NCBI GenBank assembly: GCA_050699975.1 | Contig: JBOHGH010000001.1 | Span: forward strand, 1-64,000 | DNA length: 64,000 nt | Source of the DNA: GCA-003244245 sp050699975 | GTDB lineage: Bacteria > Actinomycetota > Actinomycetes > Mycobacteriales > Pseudonocardiaceae | Direction: 5' to 3' | Shown: positions 28,765-39,911 of the stretch, piece after piece | Position numbering within the stretch: the first letter of the stretch is position 1 | Layout: each line of letters opens with the position of its first letter | Notes under the pieces: generated by a model | Databases searched by the model: none | What the model was told of the DNA's origin: nothing | What the model saw: only the letters and a program-made list of their open reading frames with translations | Program-made: the position numbers and the translations under genes

Positions 28765-29457
28765 TCAGATCGCCATGGCCGCCCGGACCCGCTGGTGGGC
28801 GTCCGCGCCACCATCCCCGGCGGAGGTGACCCGGCCGGCTTCCAGCACGTAGTAGCGGCTGGCTGCGGCCAGCGCGAACCCGACGTGTTGTTCGACCAGC
28901 AAGATCGAAAGGCCGCCCCGGGAAGTCAGCGACAGGATGGTCTTCTCGATCTCGGCCACCACGGACGGCTGGATGCCCTCGGTCGGCTCGTCCAGGATCA
29001 GCATCCGCGGCTGGGTGATCAACGCCCGGGCGATCGCCAGTTGCTGGCGCTGACCACCGGAGAGCAGCCCGGCCCGGCGCGACATCAGCGCACCCAGGGC
29101 GGGGAAGAGGTCGAGCGCTTCAGCGATCAGTTCCCTGCCGCCTCGCCGGGTGTCGGCGACCAGTTGCAGGTTCTCCTCGGTGGTCAGTTGGGGAAAACAT
29201 TGCTGCCCTTGCGGCACGTAGCCGAGTCCGCGCTTGACCCGCTCATTGGGCCGCAGCCGGGTGATGTCCTCGCCGTCCAGCAGGATCCGCCCGGAGCTGG
29301 GTGTCAGCAGCCCGACCGCAGCCCGCAGCAGGGTCGTCTTGCCCGCGCCGTTGTGCCCCATGACAGCAGCGAGCCCATCCGGCGGCACCTCGACGGTCAC
29401 GCCGTACACCACCGTCGTCCGCCCGTAACCGACATGCAGATCCGACAGCTGGAGCAT
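28765..29457 (-). CDS. urtE: Urea ABC transporter ATP-binding subunit UrtE
   Basis: Product of 230 aa. One of two ATPases driving high-affinity urea uptake. Walker A is GHNGAGKTT, the signature LSGGQRQQLAIARAL, and Walker B LILDEPTEGIQPSVV, the last being characteristic of UrtE/LivF-type ATPases. The start codon shares a base with the urtD stop. It is the last gene of urtABCDE and convergent with the ANTAR gene 26 bases away. Confidence 0.94.
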   Translation of the reverse strand: MLQLSDLHVGYGRTTVVYGVTVEVPPDGLAAVMGHNGAGKTTLLRAAVGLLTPSSGRILLDGEDITRLRPNERVKRGLGYVPQGQQCFPQLTTEENLQLVADTRRGGRELIAEALDLFPALGALMSRRAGLLSGGQRQQLAIARALITQPRMLILDEPTEGIQPSVVAEIEKTILSLTSRGGLSILLVEQHVGFALAAASRYYVLEAGRVTSAGDGGADAHQRVRAAMAI

Positions 29458-30224
29458 CAGGCCTCCTCGGTTGCGGCCCCAGTAACGGCCCGGCCGAGGT
29501 AGACCTCCTGGACCTTCGGGTCAGCCTGCACCTGGGGCACCGTGCCCTCGCTCAGCACCTTTCCGGCATGCAGCACGGTGACCGAGGTGGCGAAAGACCG
29601 CATGAAGTCCATGTCGTGCTCGACCACCACGACGGTGCGTTCGGCGCCGACCCGGCGCAGCAGCTCACCGGTCTGGGTCCGCTCCTCGGCGCTCATCCCG
29701 GCCACCGGCTCGTCGAGCAGCAGCACTCGCGCGTTCTGCACCAGCAGCATGCCGATCTCCAGCCACTGCTTCTGCCCGTGGGCCAGCGTGCCGGCTTGGC
29801 TATCCCGCACCTTGCTCAGGCCGACGGTCTCCAGGGTTTCTTCGACCTCCGGCGGCACCGACGAGCGGCGACGCAGCAGCGCTAACGGCCGGCGGCCGGC
29901 GCCGGCGGCGATGTCGAGGTTCTGCAGCACGGTCAGCTCCTCGAACACGGTGGCGGTCTGGAAGGTACGTCCGATGCCCAGCCGGGCGATCCGGTGCACC
30001 CTTTGGCCAATCAGCTCTGTCCTGCCGAACCGGACCGACCCGGTGGCCGGGGCCAGCCCGGTGATCGCGTCGACCAGGGTGGTCTTGCCCGCGCCATTGG
30101 GGCCGATCAGGAACCGCAGGTCGCCCTGCAGCACGGTCATCGAGACCCCATCGACCGCGACGAGCCCGTCGAACACCACCCGCACGTCGGACAGCTCCAG
30201 GTAGTCGGTTGGCATCCGCCTCAA
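29457..30224 (-). CDS. urtD: Urea ABC transporter ATP-binding subunit UrtD
   Basis: Product of 255 aa; a Met three codons in is an alternative start. LivG/UrtD-type ATPase: Walker A GPNGAGKTTLVDAITG, ABC signature LAHGQKQWLEIGMLL, and Walker B VLLLDEPVAGMS. The AHGQKQWLEI form of the signature and VAGMSAEE are typical of UrtD. It overlaps urtC by 4 bases and urtE by one. Confidence 0.94.
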   Translation of the reverse strand: MRRMPTDYLELSDVRVVFDGLVAVDGVSMTVLQGDLRFLIGPNGAGKTTLVDAITGLAPATGSVRFGRTELIGQRVHRIARLGIGRTFQTATVFEELTVLQNLDIAAGAGRRPLALLRRRSSVPPEVEETLETVGLSKVRDSQAGTLAHGQKQWLEIGMLLVQNARVLLLDEPVAGMSAEERTQTGELLRRVGAERTVVVVEHDMDFMRSFATSVTVLHAGKVLSEGTVPQVQADPKVQEVYLGRAVTGAATEEA

Positions 30225-31408
30225 CCTGCCTCTGATCCGGCGCGAACTCCGGAGGGTCCAGGCTCTGGATGCGGCGGGCTCGCCGGATCGGACAGCTCCG
30301 TCGATGGTGGCGGCTCGGCTGGGCCGGTCCGGGCACCAGCGCGCCGTCTGCGCAGCGACGAACCTCGCAACAAACTTACTGACGACAGCCCGCCGGGCAG
30401 GAAGGCCACCACCAGGACGAACAAGGCACCCTGGAAGTAGGTCCAGAACGAAGGGAAGCTCTCCGAGAGCGAGGTCTGCGCCCAGGCCACCGCGATCGCC
30501 CCCAGCGCCGGCCCGAACAGCGTAGCCCGGCCGCCGATCGCGACCCCGATCAGAAATGCGATTGATGCCACGACCCCGACATTGGCCGGCGAGATGATCC
30601 CGACGATAGGCACGAACAACGCGCCCGCGATGCCGGCCATGGCCGCAGCCAGCACGTATGCCACGGTCTTGATGTTGGCTGGGTCATAACCCAGGAACCG
30701 GACCCGCTCCTCCTGGTCCCGGACCGCGATGAGGAGCTCCCCGTACCGGGAGCGGTACAGCTGCCAGACGATCAGCAACATCGCCAGGAGAGTGACCGCG
30801 GCGATATAGAACAGCATCCGCTTGTTCGCCAGGTCGAACAGGTTGAAACCGAAGAACGAGCGGAACCCATTGAGCCCGTTGAACCCGCCGATGGTGGCTA
30901 CCTGGCCTATCAGCAGGATCGCGAAGGCCGCCGCCAGTGCTTGGGACAGGATGGCGAAATAGGCGCCGCGCACCCGCCTGCGGAAGATCGCGGCACCCAG
31001 TCCGAATGCCACCAGCGAGGGGACCAGGACCACTCCGAGCAGCGTCACCACCGGGGAACGGAACGGTTCCCACCAGAAGGGAAGCTGGCCTGACCCGTAA
31101 AGTCGCATGAAGTCGGGCACCCCGGACGGTCCGGCATCGGACAGCTTGAGATGCATAGCCATCACGTAGCCGCCCAGGCCGAAGAACACACCTTGCCCCA
31201 GCGTCAGCATGCCGCCGCGCCCCCAGGCCAGACCGATCCCGACCGCTACGATGCCGTAGCAGACGAACCGGCCCAGCAGCGACAGCCGGAAGTCCGACAG
31301 CACGGCGGGCGCCACCACCAGCAGCGCGACGGCGCCGAGGACGAAACCGAGCAGGACGCCGCGGTTGGCTGTGAGTCTTCCGGGCAGTTTTCCGGTGGAG
31401 GCTGTCAC
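30221..31408 (-). CDS. urtC: Urea ABC transporter permease UrtC
   Basis: Product of 395 aa. A LivM-type permease with about 9-10 membrane helices between residues 18 and 350. GLAWGRGGMLTLGQGVFFGLGGY and QEERVRFLGYDPANIKTVAYVLAA are strong UrtC signatures. The C-terminal 40 residues are a charged Pro/Ser tail with no structure. It overlaps urtB and urtD by 4 bases each. Confidence 0.94.
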   Translation of the reverse strand: MTASTGKLPGRLTANRGVLLGFVLGAVALLVVAPAVLSDFRLSLLGRFVCYGIVAVGIGLAWGRGGMLTLGQGVFFGLGGYVMAMHLKLSDAGPSGVPDFMRLYGSGQLPFWWEPFRSPVVTLLGVVLVPSLVAFGLGAAIFRRRVRGAYFAILSQALAAAFAILLIGQVATIGGFNGLNGFRSFFGFNLFDLANKRMLFYIAAVTLLAMLLIVWQLYRSRYGELLIAVRDQEERVRFLGYDPANIKTVAYVLAAAMAGIAGALFVPIVGIISPANVGVVASIAFLIGVAIGGRATLFGPALGAIAVAWAQTSLSESFPSFWTYFQGALFVLVVAFLPGGLSSVSLLRGSSLRRRRAGARTGPAEPPPSTELSDPASPPHPEPGPSGVRAGSEAG

Positions 31409-32289
31409 GCCAGGCTCCTGGTCCGGAGGCTGAAGATGCCCTGCGGTCGGATCTGCAAGAAGACGACGATCACCACGAAAACCATGACCTTCGCGAGGCT
31501 GGCCGTGGTGGAGTACTCGAACGTGGCCTGCAGCAGGCCGAGCCCGAACGCCGCGATCACGGCGCCCTTGAGCTGGCCGATACCGCCGGCCACCACGACC
31601 AGGAAGGCGTCGACGATGTAGTTGGTGCCCAGGGTGGGGCCGGTGGAGCCGAGCAGGGTCACCGCCACCCCGGCGATCCCGGCCAGGCCGGAGCCGATGA
31701 AGAAGGTGAGCCGGTCGGTGCTCCGGGTGGAGATGCCGACCGTCTCGGCCAGGTCACGGTTCTGCACGACACCGCGGATCCGGCGCCCCAGCGGCGTCGT
31801 CCTCAGCAGTAGAGACAGTCCGACGACGGCGGCCACCGCCAGCGCCAGAATGAACAGCCTGGCCGCGGGCACCTGGGCGACACCGATGTTGACGCTGCCA
31901 GACAGCCAGCCAGGGGCGCGGACATCGACGTTCGGGGCACCGAACATGTCCCGGGCGGCCTGTTGCAGGATCAACGCGACCCCCCAGGTGACGAGCAGGG
32001 TGTCCAGGGGTCGGTGATACATCCGGCGGATCAGGGTGACCTCCAGGATCACCCCCATCACGCCACCCACCAGGAAGCCGAGCGGGATGGCCAGCAGCAG
32101 CGACACCCCGGCGTCGGCGACAACACCCTGGACCATGAACGCGGTGTAGGCGCCTGCCATCATGAACTCGCCGTGGGCCATGTTGATCACACCCATCTGC
32201 CCGAATGTCAGGGACAGCCCGAGGGCGGCGAGGAGCAGAACCGAGCCCAGCGATAGGCCGGCGAACAGCAGACTCAACAGGGCTTCCAT
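31405..32289 (-). CDS. urtB: Urea ABC transporter permease UrtB
   Basis: Product of 294 aa. A LivH-type permease with about 8 membrane helices. GLSLTFGQMGVINMAHGEFMMAGAY is the family hallmark, with NRDLAETVGISTRSTDRLTF in the coupling loop. The start lies 46 bases after urtA. Confidence 0.95.
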   Translation of the reverse strand: MEALLSLLFAGLSLGSVLLLAALGLSLTFGQMGVINMAHGEFMMAGAYTAFMVQGVVADAGVSLLLAIPLGFLVGGVMGVILEVTLIRRMYHRPLDTLLVTWGVALILQQAARDMFGAPNVDVRAPGWLSGSVNIGVAQVPAARLFILALAVAAVVGLSLLLRTTPLGRRIRGVVQNRDLAETVGISTRSTDRLTFFIGSGLAGIAGVAVTLLGSTGPTLGTNYIVDAFLVVVAGGIGQLKGAVIAAFGLGLLQATFEYSTTASLAKVMVFVVIVVFLQIRPQGIFSLRTRSLA

Positions 32290-32335
32290 ACCGGGTGTCC
32301 TTCCGGCAATTCCGAGAGGGCGCGGTTCGCACTCG

Positions 32336-33643
32336 TCAGCCGGTCAGCCCCTTAGCCCAGTCGTAACTGGTGAGGAACGGGTCCGGCTCGATCGGGGAAC
32401 CGGAAGTCCACTCGGTGTAGATCAGCCCGTCCTGACCAACCTTGCCGATCAATGCCGTCTTAGCGATGTGATGGTTCTCGCCGTTGACCGTGACGGTACC
32501 CTCCGGGGCGTCATAGCTCACCCCATCTGCGGCTTTCCTGACGTCGTCAGTCGTGAACGAGTTCGCTTTCTCCACCATCGCCTTCCACAGGAACAGTGAG
32601 GTGTACGCGGCCTCCATCGGGTCGGAGGTCACCCGGCCCTGGCCGTACTTGGCCTTGAATGCCTGCACGAAAGCGTTGTTGGTCGGAGAGTCGATAGTCT
32701 GGTAGTAGTTCCACGCGGTCAACTGTCCGACCAGGTTGTCCACGCCGATACCGCCGACTTCCTCCTCAGCGATCGACACCGACATCACCGGCATTGCGGC
32801 GGGAGTCAGACCGGCGTTGCGGTACTCCTTGAAGAACGCCACATTCGAGTCACCGTTGAGGGTGTTGAACACCGCGCCGGCCCCGGCAGACTTCACTTTG
32901 TTGACGATCGTCGCGAATTCGGTGTGCCCCAGCGGCGCGTACTCCTCACCCTTCACCTCGATACCGTTGGCCTTGGCGTACGCGATGATCTCCTTATTCG
33001 CGGTGCGCGGGAAGACATAGTCGGAGCCCACCAGGAACAGCGATGTGACGCCCTGCTGTTTCAGGTAGTCCAGCCCGGGCACAATCTGCTGATTGGTGGT
33101 CGCGCCGGTGTAGAAGATGTTCGGCGACGCCTCGAGACCCTCGTACTGCACCGGGTAGAACAGCAATGAGTTGGCGCCCTCGAACACGGGGAGCATCGCC
33201 TTGCGAGACGCCGACGTCCAACCACCGAAGGTCGCCGCCACACAGTCCGAGCTGATGAGTTTGGTGGCCTTCTCAGCGAAGACTGACGGCTCGGACGCAC
33301 CGTCCTCAGTCACGACCTCCAGCTTCTTGCCCAGCACGCCGCCGCTGGCGTTGATCTGTTCGGCACCCAGAATCAGCGAGTCGTTCACAGTCTTTTCGCT
33401 GATCGCCATCGTCCCAGACAGCGAGTTCAGAAACCCGATCTTCACTGAGTCGCCGGAGGTGTCGGTACAGGAGGTGGCAGATGAACCACCTGAATCTCCG
33501 ACCCGGCTACCGCAGCCGGCCAATACCAGCCCCGCAGCCGCAACGAAGACGACCACGCTGAACAGACGTCCCCTCGTTGGCCGGCGGAAGGTATCTTTCT
33601 CAGCGCGAGCGGAAGCGGGATACGCCGGGATGGTGTGACCCAT
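32336..33643 (-). CDS. urtA: Urea ABC transporter substrate-binding lipoprotein UrtA
   Basis: 435 aa from ATG 33643, which has GGAGG about 9 bases upstream; the open frame extends 38 codons further without support. It is an extracellular lipoprotein: a basic n-region, a hydrophobic stretch around 28-40 and lipobox LAGC with Cys44. The mature part is a type I periplasmic-binding fold: VKIGFLNSLSGTMAISE, AATFGGWTSASRKAMLPV, LLFYPVQYEGLEASPNIFYTG and AWNYYQTIDSPTN match UrtA rather than branched-chain amino-acid binders. It is the first gene of urtABCDE; the upstream 180 bases are AT-richer and carry the likely promoter. Confidence 0.95.
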   Translation of the reverse strand: MGHTIPAYPASARAEKDTFRRPTRGRLFSVVVFVAAAGLVLAGCGSRVGDSGGSSATSCTDTSGDSVKIGFLNSLSGTMAISEKTVNDSLILGAEQINASGGVLGKKLEVVTEDGASEPSVFAEKATKLISSDCVAATFGGWTSASRKAMLPVFEGANSLLFYPVQYEGLEASPNIFYTGATTNQQIVPGLDYLKQQGVTSLFLVGSDYVFPRTANKEIIAYAKANGIEVKGEEYAPLGHTEFATIVNKVKSAGAGAVFNTLNGDSNVAFFKEYRNAGLTPAAMPVMSVSIAEEEVGGIGVDNLVGQLTAWNYYQTIDSPTNNAFVQAFKAKYGQGRVTSDPMEAAYTSLFLWKAMVEKANSFTTDDVRKAADGVSYDAPEGTVTVNGENHHIAKTALIGKVGQDGLIYTEWTSGSPIEPDPFLTSYDWAKGLTG

Positions 33644-33709
33644 GACGTCGACCTCCTGCATCGGGACCAGAGCAGCGACGGTGCCTGCGGTGCACGGTAA
33701 GAACGAGCC

Positions 33710-33725
33710 GTTACATTGGCGTTGC
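33710..33725. promoter_or_regulatory. Possible nitrogen-regulator half-sites upstream of urtA
   Basis: On the minus strand GCAAC, six bases, GTAAC; a second GTAAC lies about 30 bases further from urtA. GNAAC and GTNAC spaced by six bases are the building blocks of actinobacterial GlnR boxes, and urea transport is a known nitrogen-starvation target. Only two of four half-sites fit here, so this is weak. Confidence 0.25.
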
Positions 33726-33823
33726 ACTTCGGAGTCGGCGCTGTTACATACCATCATTTCGAGTGATTACTTCCCCACTTAGAGTGAACAGAGTGCAACA
33801 TTTTGCGCATTTTTCCGTCTAGA

Positions 33824-34435
33824 TCACACGGGTGGGTGTAACACCACCAGCCACGCCGCGGCGAGCATTGCCGGGCCATGGGGAACGTCGCGGTAACCGA
33901 ACATCCGCGCGGGCATGGCAACAGCCACTGTCAACGCGCTCGCCGCCAGGACCGCCAGCAGCAACCCCGGCCATGACGACGCGGCGGCGAGCGCGCCCAG
34001 GCTGCCCGCGAGCTTCACATCGCCACCACCCAGGGCGCCGGGGGCGATCAGCCGCACGGCTGCGTACCCACCGGCCCACAGCAGCGCACCTCCGAGGGCC
34101 CGAACCAGCAGGTCAGCGTTCCCGACACCGGCCGCCGCGACGACCAGCAGCACGACGACCACCGGGTAGGCAGCCAACGTCAGGGCATCAGGTAACCGCC
34201 GGACGACGATGTCGGCAGCGCCCAGCAACACGCCGACCCAGGCCAACATCAGCGGGATCGGCAACCACCACACCGGCAACCCGCCTGCCCGCTCGGCGAC
34301 CACGGCCCACAGCGCGGCCACCACCACACCGCACGCCAGCACGGGCACCCGAACACCCCGCGGGATCCGGCGCAGCAGCATCGCTCCCCAGACACCTGCA
34401 ACGGCTCCGGTCACGACCGCCCACATACTGCCCAC
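33824..34435 (-). CDS. A24-family prepilin peptidase (short form)
   Basis: Product of 203 aa. A membrane aspartic protease that cleaves type IV prepilin-like leaders. About 7 membrane helices. The catalytic aspartates are Asp75 (AADIVVRRLPD) and Asp139 (GALGGGDVKL). The N-terminal methylase domain of Gram-negative PilD is absent, as usual in actinobacteria (Rv2551c type). It follows mltG by 108 bases; in mycobacteria aroE lies between these two and is missing here. No pilin gene is in the window. Confidence 0.9.
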   Translation of the reverse strand: MGSMWAVVTGAVAGVWGAMLLRRIPRGVRVPVLACGVVVAALWAVVAERAGGLPVWWLPIPLMLAWVGVLLGAADIVVRRLPDALTLAAYPVVVVLLVVAAAGVGNADLLVRALGGALLWAGGYAAVRLIAPGALGGGDVKLAGSLGALAAASSWPGLLLAVLAASALTVAVAMPARMFGYRDVPHGPAMLAAAWLVVLHPPV

Positions 34436-34543
34436 GCCTGCCGAGCCTGCCCGGCCGCGCGCGACCGAGGGGCGGCCCGGAGGCAGGCTGTGGACAACGA
34501 GGTGGGTGGGGACAGACTCCCCCTCGACACCTCACTGGCAGCG

Positions 34544-35770
34544 TCAGAACACGCCCCGGCCGGCGGCGTCACGGACCGCCGTTCCGTGCTCCTCGATCGT
34601 CACCGAGAAGCACGATGTGCCGTCTCGCTGACATTTCACGAAGTACCGCCAGTCGCCGGGCTCCGGGTTCAGTGCCGCCGAGATAGCCGCCGCGCCCGGC
34701 GACCCGATAGGCGACACCGGCAGCCCGCCGTTGAGGTAGGTGTTGTAAGGGCCCGGCCGAGCGCGGTCGGCCTCCGAGGTGCGCACCTGCTGCAGGTCTA
34801 GCGGGTAGTTGATGGTGGAGTCCATCTGCAGTGGCATCCCGGCAGCAAGCCGGTTGTAAATGACCCGGGAAACCCGGCCGAAGTCCGGGGCGATGGCCTC
34901 CCGCTCGATCACCGAGGCGATCACCAGAATCTCATAAGCGCTGTAACCGGCGCCCCCGGCGGTCGCGGGGAACCCAGCCGCCAGCAGCCGGGCCACCGAA
35001 GCACCGGTGACCTGCCGCAACAGCTCCACTGCCGAACTGCCGGGACGCACGTCGTAGTTACCCGGAACCAGCAGACCCTCCAAGCGAAGCCGCGGCTCGA
35101 CTCGCGACAGGGCATCGGCAGCCCAGACCGGCACTTCGAGCTGGGCGAGATCGGTCTGGCTCATCGCGGTGCGGAGTTCTTCGGAGCTCACGCAGGTGCT
35201 CGTCCCGCCATTCACGGCGCAGCTGGCTAGGGAGATCTCGGTGAGCAGTCCAGGGACCGTCTTACCATCGGGGAGCCTGACATCGTCGAGCTGAGCACCA
35301 CCGCGGATCTCCAGCTGCCCGACCCGAGCCGCCGGTTCCTGCAGCCTCGCCACCGCAGCGGAGCCGGACATCTGCTCGCGTAACTGGTAGTAGCCGGGCT
35401 GCACCGCCCGGGCTCGGGGATCGGCATCGGCAGCAAGGGTGAAGGCCCGGACGCTGGCGACCACGTTGCGCCGGACCAGCGCGGCCCCGATCGCGCTGAG
35501 GCTCTGGCCGTCCTCGACCTGCACGACGGCCGCCGCACCGCCGGCGCCGGCGAAGTCGGGCGTCTTGCGCAATTCCTCCAGCTGGCGAATCCCGAAGAGG
35601 ACCCCACCGACCGCCAGCGCCAGCACCACCACGACGGTGCCGAGCACGATGCGGCGGCGGCGGCGCTCCAGGGCTTGACGCCGCTCCCGACGCCCACCGG
35701 TCCTCGTCGTTGAGCTGGGTTGCTCCATGTCGTCAACAGTGTCCTTGAACAGCCCGAGGTCGTCGGTCAC
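34544..35770 (-). CDS. mltG: Endolytic murein transglycosylase MltG (YceG-like)
   Basis: 408 aa from GTG 35770; the frame continues upstream only through tandem repeats. A basic cytoplasmic N-terminus (RRERRQALERRRRR) is followed by one membrane helix (IVLGTVVVVLALAVGGVLFG) and an extracellular LysM-like plus YceG catalytic domain. The catalytic Glu lies in LVIASVIEREAIAPDF, followed by RVIYNRLAAGMPLQMDST and the C-terminal PYNTYLNGGLPVSPIGSPG. It cleaves nascent glycan strands and sets their length. It sits between ruvX and the A24 peptidase in conserved order. Confidence 0.93.
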   Translation of the reverse strand: MTDDLGLFKDTVDDMEQPSSTTRTGGRRERRQALERRRRRIVLGTVVVVLALAVGGVLFGIRQLEELRKTPDFAGAGGAAAVVQVEDGQSLSAIGAALVRRNVVASVRAFTLAADADPRARAVQPGYYQLREQMSGSAAVARLQEPAARVGQLEIRGGAQLDDVRLPDGKTVPGLLTEISLASCAVNGGTSTCVSSEELRTAMSQTDLAQLEVPVWAADALSRVEPRLRLEGLLVPGNYDVRPGSSAVELLRQVTGASVARLLAAGFPATAGGAGYSAYEILVIASVIEREAIAPDFGRVSRVIYNRLAAGMPLQMDSTINYPLDLQQVRTSEADRARPGPYNTYLNGGLPVSPIGSPGAAAISAALNPEPGDWRYFVKCQRDGTSCFSVTIEEHGTAVRDAAGRGVF

Positions 35771-35788
35771 AATGCCGCCCCCGCCGGA

Positions 35789-35854
35789 CACCAGAGGCGG
35801 ACACACCGGGCACCAGAGGCCGACACACCGGGCACCAGGGGGGGACACGCCGGG
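35789..35854. repeat. Three 22-bp tandem repeats between ruvX and mltG
   Basis: Three contiguous units starting at 35789, 35811 and 35833, each beginning CACCAG and ending CGGG. Units 1 and 2 differ at one base; unit 3 is more G-rich. They lie in the 94-base gap between two co-directional genes, so copy-number change would not disrupt a protein but could alter mltG expression. Confidence 0.8.
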
Positions 35855-35864
35855 GGGGTGGCGG

Positions 35865-36317
35865 TCATGGTGTGCCTTCCGCTCCACCGCCGGCCCGCCG
35901 TGCCTCCAGCCAGCCCTGCAGGATCTCCACCGCGGCGGCCTGGTCGACTACCGCCCGCTGCTTGCGGCCGCGAACACCCCTGCCGGCGAGCACCCGGGTC
36001 GCCGAGACGGTAGTGAGGCGCTCGTCGGTGAGCCGGACCGGCACGCCGTCACCGATCCGCCCCGCCAGGGCGGTGGCATAATCCTGCGCCGCGCGCGCCG
36101 CTGGACCGTGCCGGCCGGCCAGCGTGCGCGGGAGCCCGACCACCACCTCCACAACCTCGTGCTCGACGATCAGCGCGGCCAGCGTCTCGAGGTCACCGCC
36201 CCCAGCCCGGTCGCGATTGAGGGTAACCAAAGGCGTCGCGAGTATCCCGGACGGATCAGAAAGCGCCACCCCCACTCGCACCTCCCCCACGTCCACCCCA
36301 AGCCGCCGTCCTATCAC
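35865..36317 (-). CDS. ruvX: Holliday junction resolvase-like RuvX (YqgF)
   Basis: 150 aa from GTG 36317 with GGGGAGG 4-5 bases upstream; the open frame 78 bases longer runs through a palindrome and is not family sequence. RNase H-like fold: RRLGVDVGEVRVGVALSDPSG carries the first catalytic Asp, VVVGLPRTLAGRHG and RLTDERLTTVSA the next acidic residues, and VVDQAAAVEILQGWL the last Asp. It is implicated in rRNA processing or junction resolution. It follows alaS and precedes mltG. Confidence 0.93.
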   Translation of the reverse strand: MIGRRLGVDVGEVRVGVALSDPSGILATPLVTLNRDRAGGGDLETLAALIVEHEVVEVVVGLPRTLAGRHGPAARAAQDYATALAGRIGDGVPVRLTDERLTTVSATRVLAGRGVRGRKQRAVVDQAAAVEILQGWLEARRAGGGAEGTP

Positions 36318-36336
36318 GCCACCTCCCCGGAGGAAA

Positions 36337-36402
36337 CCGCATTCAGCGGGCTGAGCGTGGTAAAGGGTAGCCGGATAACCCCGCTGAGCCCGCACAATGC
36401 GG
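36337..36402. repeat. Imperfect long inverted repeat between alaS and ruvX (palindrome family B)
   Basis: Left arm at 36337-36362 (CCGCATTCAGCGGGCTGAGC...) pairs imperfectly with the right arm at 36376-36402. The 20 bases CCGGATAACCCCGCTGAGCC at 36371-36390 are identical to 5678-5697 in the carB/pyrF palindrome, and both share the terminal ATGCGGG. Both copies lie directly upstream of a minus-strand start codon. Confidence 0.8.
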
Positions 36403-36417
36403 GTGGACCGGGAAGAG

Positions 36418-39096
<2,679 letters not shown>

Positions 39097-39132
39097 GGGT
39101 CTTCCTCGAGAAACGGGATGGGCGGCGGGGGC

Positions 39133-39417
39133 CTAGACCCGCGCGGAGGCTCTCCCCGCTCGGACACCGGCCTGCCGCCCTACGGTGTCGATGCCGGTGC
39201 GCTGGGCGACGGTGTCGTGCAGTTCAGCCTCCCGCTCGGCCATCCCGGCCCGCACCTCGGCACCGAAAGCGCCCACCGCTACGGCCAGCTCTCGCACCGC
39301 ATCGCTGACGTTCTCGGCGACGCCTGCGGGAGTCATCCGGCGAGCGGCAGCGGTTGCCTTGCGGCTCGCCGCAACCCCAGCGGCAACACCGAGGCCGAAC
39401 CAGAGAATGCGCATCAC
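39133..39417 (-). CDS. DUF6167-type small membrane-anchored protein
   Basis: Product of 94 aa (or 93 from the second Met). It opens with one N-terminal membrane helix MRILWFGLGVAAGVAASRK, then a helical, charged region (RMTPAGVAENVSDAVRELA, GMAEREAELHDTVAQRTG). This composition matches the small protein regularly encoded between DUF948 and alaS in actinobacteria. Function is unknown; an envelope role is possible. It overlaps the DUF948 gene by 4 bases. Confidence 0.75.
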   Translation of the reverse strand: MMRILWFGLGVAAGVAASRKATAAARRMTPAGVAENVSDAVRELAVAVGAFGAEVRAGMAEREAELHDTVAQRTGIDTVGRQAGVRAGRASARV

Positions 39418-39818
39418 CGCCGGCCCCTCTTCCGACGCCCGCGCGCTTCGCCTTCGTCACCCTTGCGACTCTTGCGGCGGCGGCGCATCGCCTTGCTCAC
39501 GCCGTAGGACAACGCCGCCACCCGCACCAGCGGCCCGCCCAGGGTCGCAGTGAACAAGGAGGTCAGCGCAGAGACATTGCCGGTGACCGCCTGCGCGTTC
39601 GCCGTGATCCCGTCCAGCCTCTCCAACTGGGAGTTCACGTGCGTGACGGTGGTGTTCGCCCCGGCGAACAGCGGATCGGACTCGTTGCTCGCCTTGCGGA
39701 TCGCCAACGTCGCCTCGTCCAGGGTGCGCCCCAGCTTGATCAGGGGCCCAGCGAGCAGGCCGACCAGCACGACGAACGCGCCAGCGGCAATCAGCGCGGC
39801 GATCTGGCCTGCCGACAC
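39414..39818 (-). CDS. DUF948 domain-containing membrane protein
   Basis: Product of 134 aa. An N-terminal membrane helix (IAALIAAGAFVVLVGLLAGP) is followed by a DUF948 coiled-coil-like region (GRTLDEATLAIRKASNE, VTHVNSQLERLDGITANAQA) and a strongly basic tail (RRRRKSRKGDEGEARGRRKR). DUF948 proteins resemble membrane-bound methyl-accepting-like helices of unknown role. It is paired with the DUF6167 gene upstream of alaS, as in other actinobacteria. Confidence 0.85.
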   Translation of the reverse strand: MSAGQIAALIAAGAFVVLVGLLAGPLIKLGRTLDEATLAIRKASNESDPLFAGANTTVTHVNSQLERLDGITANAQAVTGNVSALTSLFTATLGGPLVRVAALSYGVSKAMRRRRKSRKGDEGEARGRRKRGRR

Positions 39819-39911
39819 GTGCCCTCCTCACCAATCCCTATACCAACGCCGATACCAATACCGATCGACCGGTCGCGGCGAGTTGTGCCGCTCCGGTGAA
39901 TGGCGGACAGG

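Noticed and set aside
34436..34543. Search for aroE between mltG and the A24 peptidase
   Set aside because: The 108-base gap is too short and carries no coding signal; aroE is absent from this position.
35789..35854. Possible CRISPR-like repeats
   Set aside because: Units are contiguous with no spacers, and no cas genes are present; the same applies to the 15-bp repeats at 46388-46462.
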